This document shows positions 50,463 to 60,410 of a stretch of 64,000 nt of DNA, piece after piece. Source of the stretch: UBA7455 sp026713185 (GTDB lineage: Bacteria > Pseudomonadota > Gammaproteobacteria > Pseudomonadales > Azotimanducaceae); assembly GCA_963665785.1 (NCBI GenBank), contig OY762456.1, forward strand, positions 310,001 through 374,000. Reading direction: 5' to 3'. A program made the position numbers and the translations under genes. The notes beneath the pieces are model-generated. The model was not told where the DNA came from. It made no database searches and worked only from the letters and a program-made list of their open reading frames with translations. Position 1 is the stretch's first letter. Every line of letters begins with the position of its first letter.

Positions 50463-52502
50463 ATGAGATGCCCTAAGTGGATGATTACAATCGGTCTGTA
50501 CTTTTTCTCCTCCGCAACGTTTTCGCAGGAGTTGTTCATTCCTTATCAAGACATTTCAGTGGATGAAATCAGGATTCAGTACACGCATCCATCGTTCTTT
50601 TTTACCGAAGACGAACTGCCTTCGATCAGGGAGAGAAGTCTGGCGCTACCCTGGCTTAAGGATGCCCGAAGTGAAATTCGGAAAAAAGCTGAGCTCTACA
50701 TGCAGCTGAACAGCGAACCCTACCAACTGGTTACCGAGTATAACGGCTTTGGAACAGCCGGTCGCGGTCTGCAGAACTTTGTGGGCACTCTTGCGTTCGC
50801 GGGATACCTGTTTGAAGAACCTCGCTACCTTCAAAAGGCCAAAGGACTGTTGCTGGCAGCAGTAGAGCAAACGGAACCAGACAACAGGAATCATTGGCGA
50901 AGCCATTTGCAGGTGGCCGACGCTGCCCAGGGTATGGTCCTTGGCTACGATCTGGTCTACCCGCTCCTGACCGTTCAGGAGCGGAATCTGGTGCTGGCTG
51001 AGATCTTGAAATTCGGCCACGAACTTAACGATAAAAAGTCATCCTGGGGTATGGAAGCGCCGGGTGTAATCTCGTGCAATCACAGCACGGTTCACTATGG
51101 GGCGCTGGGCCTCGTATCGCTGGCGTTGTGGAACTCGGATGTCGCTGAAAAAGAACATTGGATGCAAAGGGCGATAGGACGAGTCGACGGATACCTGGGG
51201 TCCTTTATCGACGCGACCGGTTACGGTACCGAAGGCCATCACTATTTCGCCTACGGCCTTGGAGGCAGTTCGGTGTTTGCCTGGGCACTGGAAAGATCGA
51301 ACGGGCCGGACCTGATGAAGAAGCATGAAAATATTGCATTCGCGGCGGATCAAGTACTCTGGAAGCTGTTACCGTTCGAAGGGCGGATGCTTGCGCTGAA
51401 TGACAACAATGAGATTCCGTCTGATGTCGCCAGCATGTCCGGGGCGTTGATCTACCAAAGACCCCACCAGTTGTGGGCGTGGCTGGAATCTGTACGCAAG
51501 TCCGATTCGGATCATCTCCTGGCGGGGTTCGGTGGTACGACATACACCGCACCTTTTCTTTTCATGTGGGGTGACGAGCCGCTGAACCCCGTGAGCCCGA
51601 AAGATGGCGGTGTCCCTCTTGGACATCACTTTGAGTCAGGACGGGTAATGCTTCGCAGTAGTTGGGAAGGGGAAGATGCGGCGCATTTTTCAATGACCTC
51701 GGGATACGACTTCCATCGTGGACATGATCAGCAGGATGAAAACTCGGTAACCTTCTACGCCTATGGAGAAGGCTTCCTGATTGATCCGCAATACGAGCCG
51801 GAACGCAGTGAGGCCCATACCACCTTGCGAATACAGGGCGCCGAACAGATCAAGGGAGGCGATGGACGTATTGCGCAGTACAGGGAGGATGAGTTTGGCG
51901 CCCTCGTGCAGGGCCAGGCTGAAGAAGCCTACGACTTCGATACGACCGTCGTTGGGTATGCAGACAGAAAGGCTTATTTCATCCGAGGGCCGGTGCCGTA
52001 CCTGGTGATGCGAGACGACGCTCAGGTCGAACACGATCGCATCGGCGAATACATTGGAAGGTACATAACCTACCCTGGCAACAGAATTCGTCGCGACGAC
52101 AAATCGGTCGTCATCGAGGGGCAAAGGGGCAGGAGTTCGGCGCGACTGATCGTGTTCAGCGAAGGTGAGCAAGTCCAGATTTCTGAAGACCCCATGGATG
52201 GCGTCACGTTCACGAATCGCGGTTCGGAATACGCTTACTCAAACTACCTGCGCAGGGCCAGCGTGACGGTCAATGCCGTGAATCCGAAGTTCCTGACTCT
52301 ACTCGTTCCATTCAAGAATGAAAAAGACCTTCCGGAAATTGATGTGCAGTTTGACGATAGATCCGACATTTATGAAGTCACTCTGCGTTTCAGTACGCAT
52401 ACAGATAAGTTGTTATTTAACCAAACAGACGCGCGCCTGAATCGGACAAGTCACAGCGCCGCAACTCTGACATCTTCGAACGGCCGTGCGAATACCGTTT
52501 GA
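50463..52502 (+). CDS. secreted heparinase II/III-like polysaccharide lyase
   Basis: 679 residues with a signal peptide ending at SSATFSQ. An alpha/alpha toroid domain (about 60-370, with NHWRSHLQVADAAQG, VISCNHSTVHYGALGL and GYGTEGHHYFAYG) precedes the beta-sandwich heparinase II/III domain (about 390-650, with DFHRGHDQQDENSVTFYA). The His and Tyr residues in these stretches are likely catalytic. Such lyases cleave uronic-acid polymers by beta-elimination and leave unsaturated ends, the substrate of GH105 enzymes like the next gene. The exact lyase family and substrate cannot be read from the sequence. Confidence 0.85.
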   Translation: MRCPKWMITIGLYFFSSATFSQELFIPYQDISVDEIRIQYTHPSFFFTEDELPSIRERSLALPWLKDARSEIRKKAELYMQLNSEPYQLVTEYNGFGTAGRGLQNFVGTLAFAGYLFEEPRYLQKAKGLLLAAVEQTEPDNRNHWRSHLQVADAAQGMVLGYDLVYPLLTVQERNLVLAEILKFGHELNDKKSSWGMEAPGVISCNHSTVHYGALGLVSLALWNSDVAEKEHWMQRAIGRVDGYLGSFIDATGYGTEGHHYFAYGLGGSSVFAWALERSNGPDLMKKHENIAFAADQVLWKLLPFEGRMLALNDNNEIPSDVASMSGALIYQRPHQLWAWLESVRKSDSDHLLAGFGGTTYTAPFLFMWGDEPLNPVSPKDGGVPLGHHFESGRVMLRSSWEGEDAAHFSMTSGYDFHRGHDQQDENSVTFYAYGEGFLIDPQYEPERSEAHTTLRIQGAEQIKGGDGRIAQYREDEFGALVQGQAEEAYDFDTTVVGYADRKAYFIRGPVPYLVMRDDAQVEHDRIGEYIGRYITYPGNRIRRDDKSVVIEGQRGRSSARLIVFSEGEQVQISEDPMDGVTFTNRGSEYAYSNYLRRASVTVNAVNPKFLTLLVPFKNEKDLPEIDVQFDDRSDIYEVTLRFSTHTDKLLFNQTDARLNRTSHSAATLTSSNGRANTV

Positions 52503-52537
52503 CACATCCGCCAATCAAGGGGAACTTTAATTCAACC

Positions 52538-53788
52538 ATGTACATGACAACAATAAACGCCGCAATTGCGCTGCTGGCAGCGAGCCTGATTTTGTCGGGG
52601 TGCGATGATTCAGGACATCAAATGGATGATCAGACTCGGGCCGATTCGGTTGCCGACTCAAGTGGTCCGAATCACGATAGGTCTGGTGATGAGATCAGGA
52701 AATCGGCATTTGATGTTGCAGATCGATCAGCGCGTTGGCAATTGGATCAGCTCGGAAACCTGAGCTATATCCCTGAGTCACATCGTGAAAAATCCGAAAA
52801 TCCCAAATTCTGGATTCAAGCGGCGTTTTATGTCGGACTTGCCAAGTGGACCGAAGTGTCGGGCAATGAAGATTTCCTCGCATATATTGGTCAAATGGCC
52901 AAAGAGCAAGAGTACGCACTGCTTCTTGATCGCCCGTATCACGCGGATGACCACACGATCGGCCAGACTTACCTATGGTTGACCGAGCAGACCGGCAATA
53001 GGGAGGCGTACAAACCGACACAAGACCTTTTCGACATGATACTGGCGAATCAGCCAAAGGTTGGTTTGGAGATGATCGAAGCCGACGAGCATAAGGCAAA
53101 GTCGGACCAGGCGCATTTCGAGGGTGGTTGCCAAGCCCGGTGGTGTTGGGCCGACGCACTGTTTATGGCGCCCAGAACCTGGCTGAAACTAAGCAATGTT
53201 ACCGGCGATACAAGGTACTTCGAGTACGCTGACAAAGAGTTCTGGGCAAGTGCTGATTACCTGTTCTCGGATGAGTACGGACTGATTTACAGGGATAGCC
53301 GCTATTTCGATATGAAGAGCGATAATGGCGAGCCGGTATTTTGGGGGCGTGGAAACGGATGGGTCTTCGCGGCACTTCCCTTGATTATCGATGAGTTGCC
53401 AGACGATCATCCGTCCAGGGCAAGGTACGTCGAGCTATACGAAAAGTTTGCGACAGGCCTGCTGCGCTTGCAGACAGACGATGGTTACTGGCCTGCGTCA
53501 TTGCTGGATCCCGAAAAGGTGAAGACGCCAGAGGTCAGTGGCACTGGTTTTATCACCTATGGTCTGGCATGGGGTGTAAACAACGGAATTTTGTCGGACA
53601 AGAATTCCCGGCAGATCGTCGAGAAAGGCTGGGCCGCACTTGAAAGGGCAGTCAATGCCAATGGCCGCGTCAACTGGGTTCAGCATGTCGGTAAGTCACC
53701 GGACCCCGTCAAGAAATCGGATTCTCAGTTGTACGGTGTGGGGGCCGTACTGTTAGCCGCGTCTGAAATGGCAAAATGGTCCGACTAG
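52538..53788 (+). CDS. GH105 unsaturated glycuronyl hydrolase, lipoprotein
   Basis: 416 residues from ATG 52538; ATG 52544 and an upstream TTG overlapping the previous gene are alternatives. The lipobox LLAASLILSGC anchors it. The (alpha/alpha)6 barrel of GH88/GH105 carries the catalytic Asp in RWCWADALFMAP and the conserved FWGRGNGWVFAAL. These enzymes hydrate the 4,5-unsaturated uronate left by lyases on rhamnose-containing oligosaccharides. Position between a lyase and a rhamnosidase matches ulvan or rhamnogalacturonan breakdown. Confidence 0.9.
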   Translation: MYMTTINAAIALLAASLILSGCDDSGHQMDDQTRADSVADSSGPNHDRSGDEIRKSAFDVADRSARWQLDQLGNLSYIPESHREKSENPKFWIQAAFYVGLAKWTEVSGNEDFLAYIGQMAKEQEYALLLDRPYHADDHTIGQTYLWLTEQTGNREAYKPTQDLFDMILANQPKVGLEMIEADEHKAKSDQAHFEGGCQARWCWADALFMAPRTWLKLSNVTGDTRYFEYADKEFWASADYLFSDEYGLIYRDSRYFDMKSDNGEPVFWGRGNGWVFAALPLIIDELPDDHPSRARYVELYEKFATGLLRLQTDDGYWPASLLDPEKVKTPEVSGTGFITYGLAWGVNNGILSDKNSRQIVEKGWAALERAVNANGRVNWVQHVGKSPDPVKKSDSQLYGVGAVLLAASEMAKWSD

Positions 53789-53816
53789 TCATGGCGCGCT
53801 TGAACGCTAACTAGTC

Positions 53817-56603
53817 ATGCGAATTCGTATCTTTATGCTGTGCGGACTCGTTTTTTTTGCGGGCGCCGAAACCGCAAGTGCGTCGACACTTGAGGTCAAA
53901 CCGGACAACTTGCTCGTAGAAGGCAATTCAACGCCGCTAAATGTCCATAGCGCCAAACCTCGTTTGTCGTGGCACTCGAATGTAAAGAGCCAATCGCATT
54001 ACCAAATCCAGGTGGCGCCAGACAAGCCGAGTCTGGTTAAAGGAATGGCGACGCTTTGGGATAGCGCAAAGGTCAGTTCTGCCAAGTCTATAAATGTCGA
54101 GTATGGCGGCAAGAAGCTGACAACAGGCGACATGGCATTTTGGCGCGTGCGCGTCTGGCGAGAGGGAGAAAGCGAGCCGACAAACTGGAGCAAGGTCCAG
54201 TTCTGGGAAATGGGCCTCCTCAATAAGTCCGATTGGAAGGCGAGTTGGATTCAGGTAGCGCAGCCGGTGGCTGCAAAGGGGGACGACGCGCTTGAAAACT
54301 GGATAGCTTATGCAGCAAACAAGGACGTTCTGAAAGACGAAGTTCAGGAACATGTTATTGACAAGCTCAAGAGCCAGCCGACGGCAAGCCTGTTTCGTCG
54401 TCAGTTTGCTGTTTCCAGGACGCTACAAAGAGCCAGGCTACACAGTACGGCAGCGGGCTACTATGAGGTTTATCTAAACGGCAAAAAGGTAAGCGATCGT
54501 TTGATGGATCCCGGACAAACGGATTTCGACGAACGAATTCTCTATAACACGGACGAAGTAACGAGCGTTGTCGGCAAGGGGACAAACACCATTGCCGTAC
54601 ACCTGGGAAGTGGCTGGTACAACGAGGAAATCGCATTCTCTAAGCCGGACAAGGATCTGTCATACGGGCAACCGGGTTTTATCGCGCAGTTGGAGCTTTA
54701 CTACGATGATGGATCGAGAGAGCTCATAAGGACGGACAACGAGTGGCTAAGCCACCCATCACCGATATTGAAAGAAGGACTCTTTTCCGGGGAATTTTAT
54801 GACGCGACAAAGGTTGTCCGTAACTGGAATACAAATATCGGGAATGCCGCATTGGCACACTGGCAAAAGGTGCAAGTGTTGCCCGGATGGCCAACCAAGG
54901 CATTAGAGCCGCAGCTGTTGCCGCCCATCAGGGCGGTAACGAGACTCTCGCCGAAACGCATCTATGAAACTCAAGATGGCGTGTGGGTAGTTGACTTTGG
55001 ACAGAATTTTACCGGTGTGCCAACGCTGGATTTGTCGAAACTGGGTCTGGAGGAAGGACAAGCCGTATTCCTGAAGTATGCCGAATGGGCAGACAGCAAC
55101 GGCAATATCAGTCAGAAGAGTGGCGGCAGGGCGCCTTTGCTTAAACAGGTTGATGCCTACGTTTCGTCCGGAGATGAACGCTCGTCGTGGACACCCACGT
55201 TTTCGTGGCATGGCTTCAGGTATATGGAAATAACGGGCCTCAATTCTGCGCCAGATCCAGAGGCGATAGTAGCGCACTTGCTGCGCAGTGACGTTAAACG
55301 CACTGGGACCTTTGTGAGTTCAGACGCGCTGCTGAACAAAATACACGACATGGCGTTGTGGAGTTATGAGAGCAACCTGATGAGCCTTCCAATGGATTGT
55401 CCCATCAGGGAGCGTGCAGGTTGGACCGGGGATGCGCATGCCGCATTGATTACCGGCAACTATAACTTTGACATGCACAACTTTTGGCAAAAGTACCTCG
55501 GTGATTTTCGTACCTCGACATTCGTAGCACCGGCAGTTGTTCCCGGTAGAAGATCCCACGGTGGAAACTATGACTGGGCAGTGGCCGAGGTGCTCATCGC
55601 CTGGGAACTCTATCGCCATCATGGCGATAAACAAATGCTGAGAGAGCAGTACCAGAGCCTTCTCGAATACATGCGGGCGGCAGAAGACGAACTGACAGAC
55701 TCATTGATCAGGATCGGCTACGGTGATTGGTGTGATCCTGTGCGTAAGCCCGGTATGGAAAGAGTGGGCGGGCGCTGCAGGTCCCAGCAAACGTCTCCCA
55801 CGATAACCAGCTCGTTACTATTTGCCCATGCTGCTGAATTGATGTCGAAAATTTCGTTGCTGCTCGATGAGCAGACAGACAGTGCTCGCTTCAGTCATCT
55901 CTACAAGAAGGTTGGCGATCAGTTTCATGACGAATTCTATGATTCCCAGAGCGGACACTATGGCAGCCAGACGGCCGATGCTATGGCGCTTCGCTTCGGC
56001 ATCGCGCCAATTGAACTGAGACAGTCTGTCGCAGACGCGCTGAACCGGGATGTGCTTGAGAATTGGGGAGGTCATGCATCAGTAGGGGCTCTTGGACAGA
56101 CGTACCTGTACCTCGCGCTCAGCGACCATGGCTATGCAGAAACTGCGTTCAATGTTTTCAAAGCTGAGGGTTATCCGGGCTACAGCTATTTGTTCGATGA
56201 ACTTCAGGCTACAACTCTTTGGGAACGAAAAGGTGGTTTCGATCCTGCGGCAGACCCCACCGGCAAAGCGGCGCCTGGCCGTTCGCTGAACCATCCGTTT
56301 CATAGTGGCTACGATGGCTGGTTCTATGAAGGACTCGGTGGAATTAGACCGCTTGACGACAGCATCGGATACCAGGTATTCGAGCTCAGGCCAAACTTTG
56401 TTGCTGGTCTTGAGTGGGTGGATGTCTCGTACGCTACCGGCTACGGGAACATCAGAAGTAACTGGCGTCGTGACGGGAATAGAATCGAGTGGAACATTGA
56501 GGTACCCGACAACACCAGTGCCTGGGTCACTTTGCCGGATAGGTCGAGAGAACTATTTGAAGCTGGGCGTTATTCGTTTGTTCTGGATGACGCAGATGAA
56601 TAA
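53817..56603 (+). CDS. secreted alpha-L-rhamnosidase, GH78 (first of two)
   Basis: 928 residues with a signal peptide (FMLCGLVFFAGAETASA). Domain order is that of large GH78 enzymes: N-terminal fibronectin-like domain (about 30-135, with FWRVRVWREGESEP), two beta-sandwich domains (VDFGQNFTGVP near 395) and the (alpha/alpha)6 catalytic barrel (about 500-860). The barrel contains MDCPIRERAGWTGDAHAAL, bearing the acidic residues, and a C-terminal sandwich follows. It releases terminal alpha-L-rhamnose, which the rhaI pathway can use. The stop overlaps the next gene's start (ATGAATAA). Confidence 0.93.
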   Translation: MRIRIFMLCGLVFFAGAETASASTLEVKPDNLLVEGNSTPLNVHSAKPRLSWHSNVKSQSHYQIQVAPDKPSLVKGMATLWDSAKVSSAKSINVEYGGKKLTTGDMAFWRVRVWREGESEPTNWSKVQFWEMGLLNKSDWKASWIQVAQPVAAKGDDALENWIAYAANKDVLKDEVQEHVIDKLKSQPTASLFRRQFAVSRTLQRARLHSTAAGYYEVYLNGKKVSDRLMDPGQTDFDERILYNTDEVTSVVGKGTNTIAVHLGSGWYNEEIAFSKPDKDLSYGQPGFIAQLELYYDDGSRELIRTDNEWLSHPSPILKEGLFSGEFYDATKVVRNWNTNIGNAALAHWQKVQVLPGWPTKALEPQLLPPIRAVTRLSPKRIYETQDGVWVVDFGQNFTGVPTLDLSKLGLEEGQAVFLKYAEWADSNGNISQKSGGRAPLLKQVDAYVSSGDERSSWTPTFSWHGFRYMEITGLNSAPDPEAIVAHLLRSDVKRTGTFVSSDALLNKIHDMALWSYESNLMSLPMDCPIRERAGWTGDAHAALITGNYNFDMHNFWQKYLGDFRTSTFVAPAVVPGRRSHGGNYDWAVAEVLIAWELYRHHGDKQMLREQYQSLLEYMRAAEDELTDSLIRIGYGDWCDPVRKPGMERVGGRCRSQQTSPTITSSLLFAHAAELMSKISLLLDEQTDSARFSHLYKKVGDQFHDEFYDSQSGHYGSQTADAMALRFGIAPIELRQSVADALNRDVLENWGGHASVGALGQTYLYLALSDHGYAETAFNVFKAEGYPGYSYLFDELQATTLWERKGGFDPAADPTGKAAPGRSLNHPFHSGYDGWFYEGLGGIRPLDDSIGYQVFELRPNFVAGLEWVDVSYATGYGNIRSNWRRDGNRIEWNIEVPDNTSAWVTLPDRSRELFEAGRYSFVLDDADE

Positions 56604-58038
56604 TAGAGGCAAGGAGGTAGCCACCAGGCTCGCTATCGTCACGTCAGCAGGCGCATTGATGTTGCCAGTTGCGACCCTTATGTTGCTATCAGCTTGTGTG
56701 TCACTATCGACCGACGCGCAGGCAGCAGCAAAAGCCAGCTCCACAGTGCATTCACCCAACATCTTGCTGATCATATCGGATGACCACGCCTGGGGTGACT
56801 ACGGCTTCATGGGTCACGAATACATAAGGACTCCATCCCTTGATCGACTGGCTCGTGAAGGCGTTACATTCAAACGTGGTTATGTGCCGACAGCACTTTG
56901 TCGTCCGTCTTTGCTAACAATTGCGACGGGTCTGTATGCCTCGCAGCACGGCGTTACGGGGAATGACCCATCCCGTTTGGTCGAAGGTGGCAAAGGTTCT
57001 GCGCAGTACCAGCAGTTGCGTGCGCAAATCATCGAAAAGAGTGATCAATTAGTAAAACTCCCCGAATTCTTGAGAGCGAAAGGCTATGTGTCATTACAGA
57101 CCGGAAAGTGGTGGGAGGGGGGCTATCAAAGGGGTGGGTTCGACGAGGGAATGACCCGCGGATTTCCGGAACCCGGTGGACGCCACGGTGACGATGGTTT
57201 GATGATAGGCCGAAAAGGTCTAAGCACCATCACTCAGTTTATCGATAAAGCGAGTGCCGAAAACAAACCCTTTTTCGTGTGGTATGCGCCGTACATGCCG
57301 CATTCGCCACATTCGCCGCCAAAGAGATTTCTCAAGAATTACCAAAACAATGGCTTGGCTGAATCGGTTGCCAGGTACTACGCGATGATCGAGTGGTTTG
57401 ATGAAACCAATGGTCAGTTGTTTGGCTACCTGGATGAGAAAGGGCTGAAAGAGAACACCCTGATTGTCTATGTCGCAGACAATGGGTGGGTAACGAATCC
57501 TGAACAAACAGGCCGGTTCTTGCCGCGCTCAAAGCAAAGCCCCGATGAAAATGGTGTACGCACGCCAATCATGTTCTCGCTGCCAAGTCAGTTTGAGCGG
57601 CAAGTTCGTTCGGAGTTGGTCAGCAGTATCGACATTGTTCCGACGATACTGGGTGCAGCTGGTTTGGATGTCCCTGGCGAACTGCCGGGCGAGAACCTGT
57701 ATCCGAGCATGAAGCAACAAGCGCCGCTGGACCGCGACACAATCTACGGAGAAGGATTTGCTCACGATATGGCAGATATCCATGACCCCGAAGCGTCGCT
57801 GCTGTATCGATGGGTGATTGAAGGCGAATGGAAGTTGATATTGAGCTATGACGGAGCCAACGAAAGTTATCATAAATATCATAAAGGCGTTCTTGGTAGT
57901 CCGCGTCTCTATGACTTGTCAAAGGACGCACGAGAAACATCAAACGTGGCAACGAGGCGCCCTGAGCTGGTTGAACGTTTATCAGAAAAATTGACTGCAT
58001 GGTATCCCGTACATGCTCGCCGAATATTGCAGGAGTAA
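56596..58038 (+). CDS. secreted S1-family sulfatase (CxPSL variant site)
   Basis: 480 residues from ATG 56596, overlapping the rhamnosidase stop; ATG 56587 is also in frame. A signal peptide or lipobox (VATLMLLSAC) is followed by the sulfatase domain. Metal-binding Asp pair is in LLIISDDHAWGDYGF. The modified cysteine site reads TALCRPSLLTIATG, with Leu where the classic CxPxR motif has Arg; such CRPSL sites occur in environmental sulfatases. VADNGWVTNPE is the second metal site. It would remove sulfate esters from the polysaccharide once formylglycine is made. Confidence 0.9.
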   Translation: MNNRGKEVATRLAIVTSAGALMLPVATLMLLSACVSLSTDAQAAAKASSTVHSPNILLIISDDHAWGDYGFMGHEYIRTPSLDRLAREGVTFKRGYVPTALCRPSLLTIATGLYASQHGVTGNDPSRLVEGGKGSAQYQQLRAQIIEKSDQLVKLPEFLRAKGYVSLQTGKWWEGGYQRGGFDEGMTRGFPEPGGRHGDDGLMIGRKGLSTITQFIDKASAENKPFFVWYAPYMPHSPHSPPKRFLKNYQNNGLAESVARYYAMIEWFDETNGQLFGYLDEKGLKENTLIVYVADNGWVTNPEQTGRFLPRSKQSPDENGVRTPIMFSLPSQFERQVRSELVSSIDIVPTILGAAGLDVPGELPGENLYPSMKQQAPLDRDTIYGEGFAHDMADIHDPEASLLYRWVIEGEWKLILSYDGANESYHKYHKGVLGSPRLYDLSKDARETSNVATRRPELVERLSEKLTAWYPVHARRILQE

Positions 58039-58044
58039 CTCAAA

Positions 58045-60393
58045 ATGAAAGACACTTTAAGACTCGCGATTGTTGCCGTCGTATTTCTAGCGGTCGTTCA
58101 GACTGCCCAATCCGACGATAGAGACTATAAGGATCCGGATCAGCCGATCGAGAAACGCGTTGAAAGTCTTCTCTCCCGGATGACCCTGGAAGAGAAGGTC
58201 AATCAATTGCTGAGCAACTATGTGCGAGTTGACGAGTCGGATGACGGCACGCTGTCAATTGAGCCGACTTTCCGTGATCAACTGAAGCAGGGCCTCGGTG
58301 CGGTGCAGTATGTCAACCTGAAGCTGGATGCGGCACAGGATGCCGATTTTTCAAATATGATCCAGCGCTATATTCAGGAAAACACCCGACTCGGTATCCC
58401 GGCCTTTCTAGAAGGGGAAGCCCTGCACGGGCTCATTGCGCGCAATGCCACATCATTCCCACAGGCAATAGCACTGGCCTCCACCTGGGACCCGTCCCTG
58501 GTCAACCGTGTCTACACCCGGGCGGCACTACAGGCACGATCGCGTGGCAACCACGTGATGTTTACGCCGGTTCTCGATCTTGCCCGGGATCCTCGCTGGG
58601 GCCGCATGGAAGAGACCTACGGAGAAGATGTCTATATGGTCACGCAAATGGGGCTGGCCGCCACAAAAGGGCTTCAGGGCGGAGAAAGGTCGGTGGGTAG
58701 CGACAATGTGGTATCCGCTCCCAAGCATTTTGCGGGCTATGGGCAGGCCGACGGCGGTCGGAATTTTGCGCCTACCAGCATACCGCCACGCATATTCCAT
58801 GAAGAAGTTCTTGAGCCGTTCCGACAAGTTGTGAAGAACGCACATGTCTGGGGCATCATGCCCTCGCACAGCGAAATTGACGGTGTTCCGGCTCATGGCG
58901 ATGAATGGCTGTTGAACGACCTTCTGCGCCAGGAATGGGGATTCAAGGGTATGGTCGTAAGCGACTACCACGACATTCATCGGCTGGATATCCTGCATCG
59001 CGTTGCCGCATCGGAAGAAGAAGCTGTCTTGTTAGCGCTCAAGTCCGGGGTAAACCTCGACCAGCCCAGGGGTGAGAGCTACGTGTTCCTGCCCCAGGCG
59101 CTGAAGGCGCATCCGGAATATATGCCGTACCTCGACCAGCGAGTTCGCGAAGTCCTGCGCGTTAAATTCATGCTCGGCCTGTTTGAAAACCCCTATGTCG
59201 ACAAACAGAGAGCCGACTCCATCGAGAATGACCCCAAAAACAGCGCGTTGGCGCTCGAAGCCGCGGAAAAAGCCGTCATCCTCCTGAAGAATGAAAACGG
59301 TATTTTGCCGCTCTCCAGGAATCAAGTTAGCAAAATCGCACTCATCGGCCCGAATGCCGGGGAAACGGTACTCGGTGGTTACACCTACCGGGGCAAGCAG
59401 GTTCAGTCTATCCATGGTGGACTGGAGGAGTATCTTGAAGGTTCTGGCATCGAGATTAGCTTTGCCAGAGGGTGTGGAATCACCAGCAACAAAGCGTTCA
59501 CTCAGCTGGAAGACGGGAAAATTGCCGATCACCGGATCTACACGATTCCCTACGAGCAGGAAAAAGAATCAATCGCCGCGGCGGCGGCATTGGCCAGTGA
59601 GTCTGATGTCGCGATTGTCGTTGTCGGCGACAACTACTTCACGAGCCGCGAAGCATTCTTTACCAAAGGAGCGCTCGGCGACCGCGGCGACATTAATCTT
59701 GTTGGCAACCAGGACGCGCTGGCCAAAGCTGTCATCGAAACCGGTACTCCAACGATTGTCGTCCTGATGCATGGTCGGTCCCTGAGCATCAACTACATCA
59801 AAGAACACGCGGATGCAATTGTCGATGGTTGGTATCTCGGCGATGAAACTGCCGCCGCCGTCGCTAAAACTTTGTTCGGCGAAAACAATCCCGGTGGCAA
59901 ATTGGTCGTCACCGTTCCACGTAGTTCGGCGCATCTACCTGTTTATTACAGCCAACGGTTTTCCGCCAACTGGAAGGACTACTTGTTTGAGGATGGTCCA
60001 CCGCTGTTCCCATTCGGATTTGGTATGAGCTACACCAGTTTCGAACTTTCAAATATTGAGCTTTCGGAACAGAGCATCAAAGCGGGCAACTCCGTGGATG
60101 TGACACTGGACATCAAGAACACCGGAAGCATGGACGGAGACGAGGTCGTCCAGGTCTACCTGCGCGATCTCGTGGGTTCGACCACCCGTCCCGATAAGGC
60201 GCTAAAGGCGTTCCGGCGTGTCGCGCTGGATGCCGGCGAAAAGGAAAGTGTCAGGCTGACGCTCGAGCCGACAGCATTTGAAATGATAGACCTCGCTTAC
60301 GAGCGCGTCATTGAGCCTGGGGATTTCGAAGTGCTTGTTGGTACGTCGTCGCTCGATAAAGACCTGTCCAGACTATCACTGGAAGTGCAATAG
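58045..60393 (+). CDS. secreted GH3 beta-glycosidase (beta-glucosidase/beta-xylosidase type)
   Basis: 782 residues with a signal peptide (LAIVAVVFLAVVQTAQS). The GH3 barrel (about 30-370) has FTPVLDLARDPRWGRMEETY and the nucleophile Asp in MVVSDYHDIHRL. The alpha/beta sandwich domain (about 405-640) and a fibronectin III-like domain (about 685-775) follow. Family GH3 covers glucosidases and xylosidases. Xylose is a component of ulvan, which favours beta-xylosidase by context only. Six bases separate it from the sulfatase gene. Confidence 0.92.
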   Translation: MKDTLRLAIVAVVFLAVVQTAQSDDRDYKDPDQPIEKRVESLLSRMTLEEKVNQLLSNYVRVDESDDGTLSIEPTFRDQLKQGLGAVQYVNLKLDAAQDADFSNMIQRYIQENTRLGIPAFLEGEALHGLIARNATSFPQAIALASTWDPSLVNRVYTRAALQARSRGNHVMFTPVLDLARDPRWGRMEETYGEDVYMVTQMGLAATKGLQGGERSVGSDNVVSAPKHFAGYGQADGGRNFAPTSIPPRIFHEEVLEPFRQVVKNAHVWGIMPSHSEIDGVPAHGDEWLLNDLLRQEWGFKGMVVSDYHDIHRLDILHRVAASEEEAVLLALKSGVNLDQPRGESYVFLPQALKAHPEYMPYLDQRVREVLRVKFMLGLFENPYVDKQRADSIENDPKNSALALEAAEKAVILLKNENGILPLSRNQVSKIALIGPNAGETVLGGYTYRGKQVQSIHGGLEEYLEGSGIEISFARGCGITSNKAFTQLEDGKIADHRIYTIPYEQEKESIAAAAALASESDVAIVVVGDNYFTSREAFFTKGALGDRGDINLVGNQDALAKAVIETGTPTIVVLMHGRSLSINYIKEHADAIVDGWYLGDETAAAVAKTLFGENNPGGKLVVTVPRSSAHLPVYYSQRFSANWKDYLFEDGPPLFPFGFGMSYTSFELSNIELSEQSIKAGNSVDVTLDIKNTGSMDGDEVVQVYLRDLVGSTTRPDKALKAFRRVALDAGEKESVRLTLEPTAFEMIDLAYERVIEPGDFEVLVGTSSLDKDLSRLSLEVQ

Positions 60394-60410
60394 TTGGTCG
60401 CGCGCTCCTC

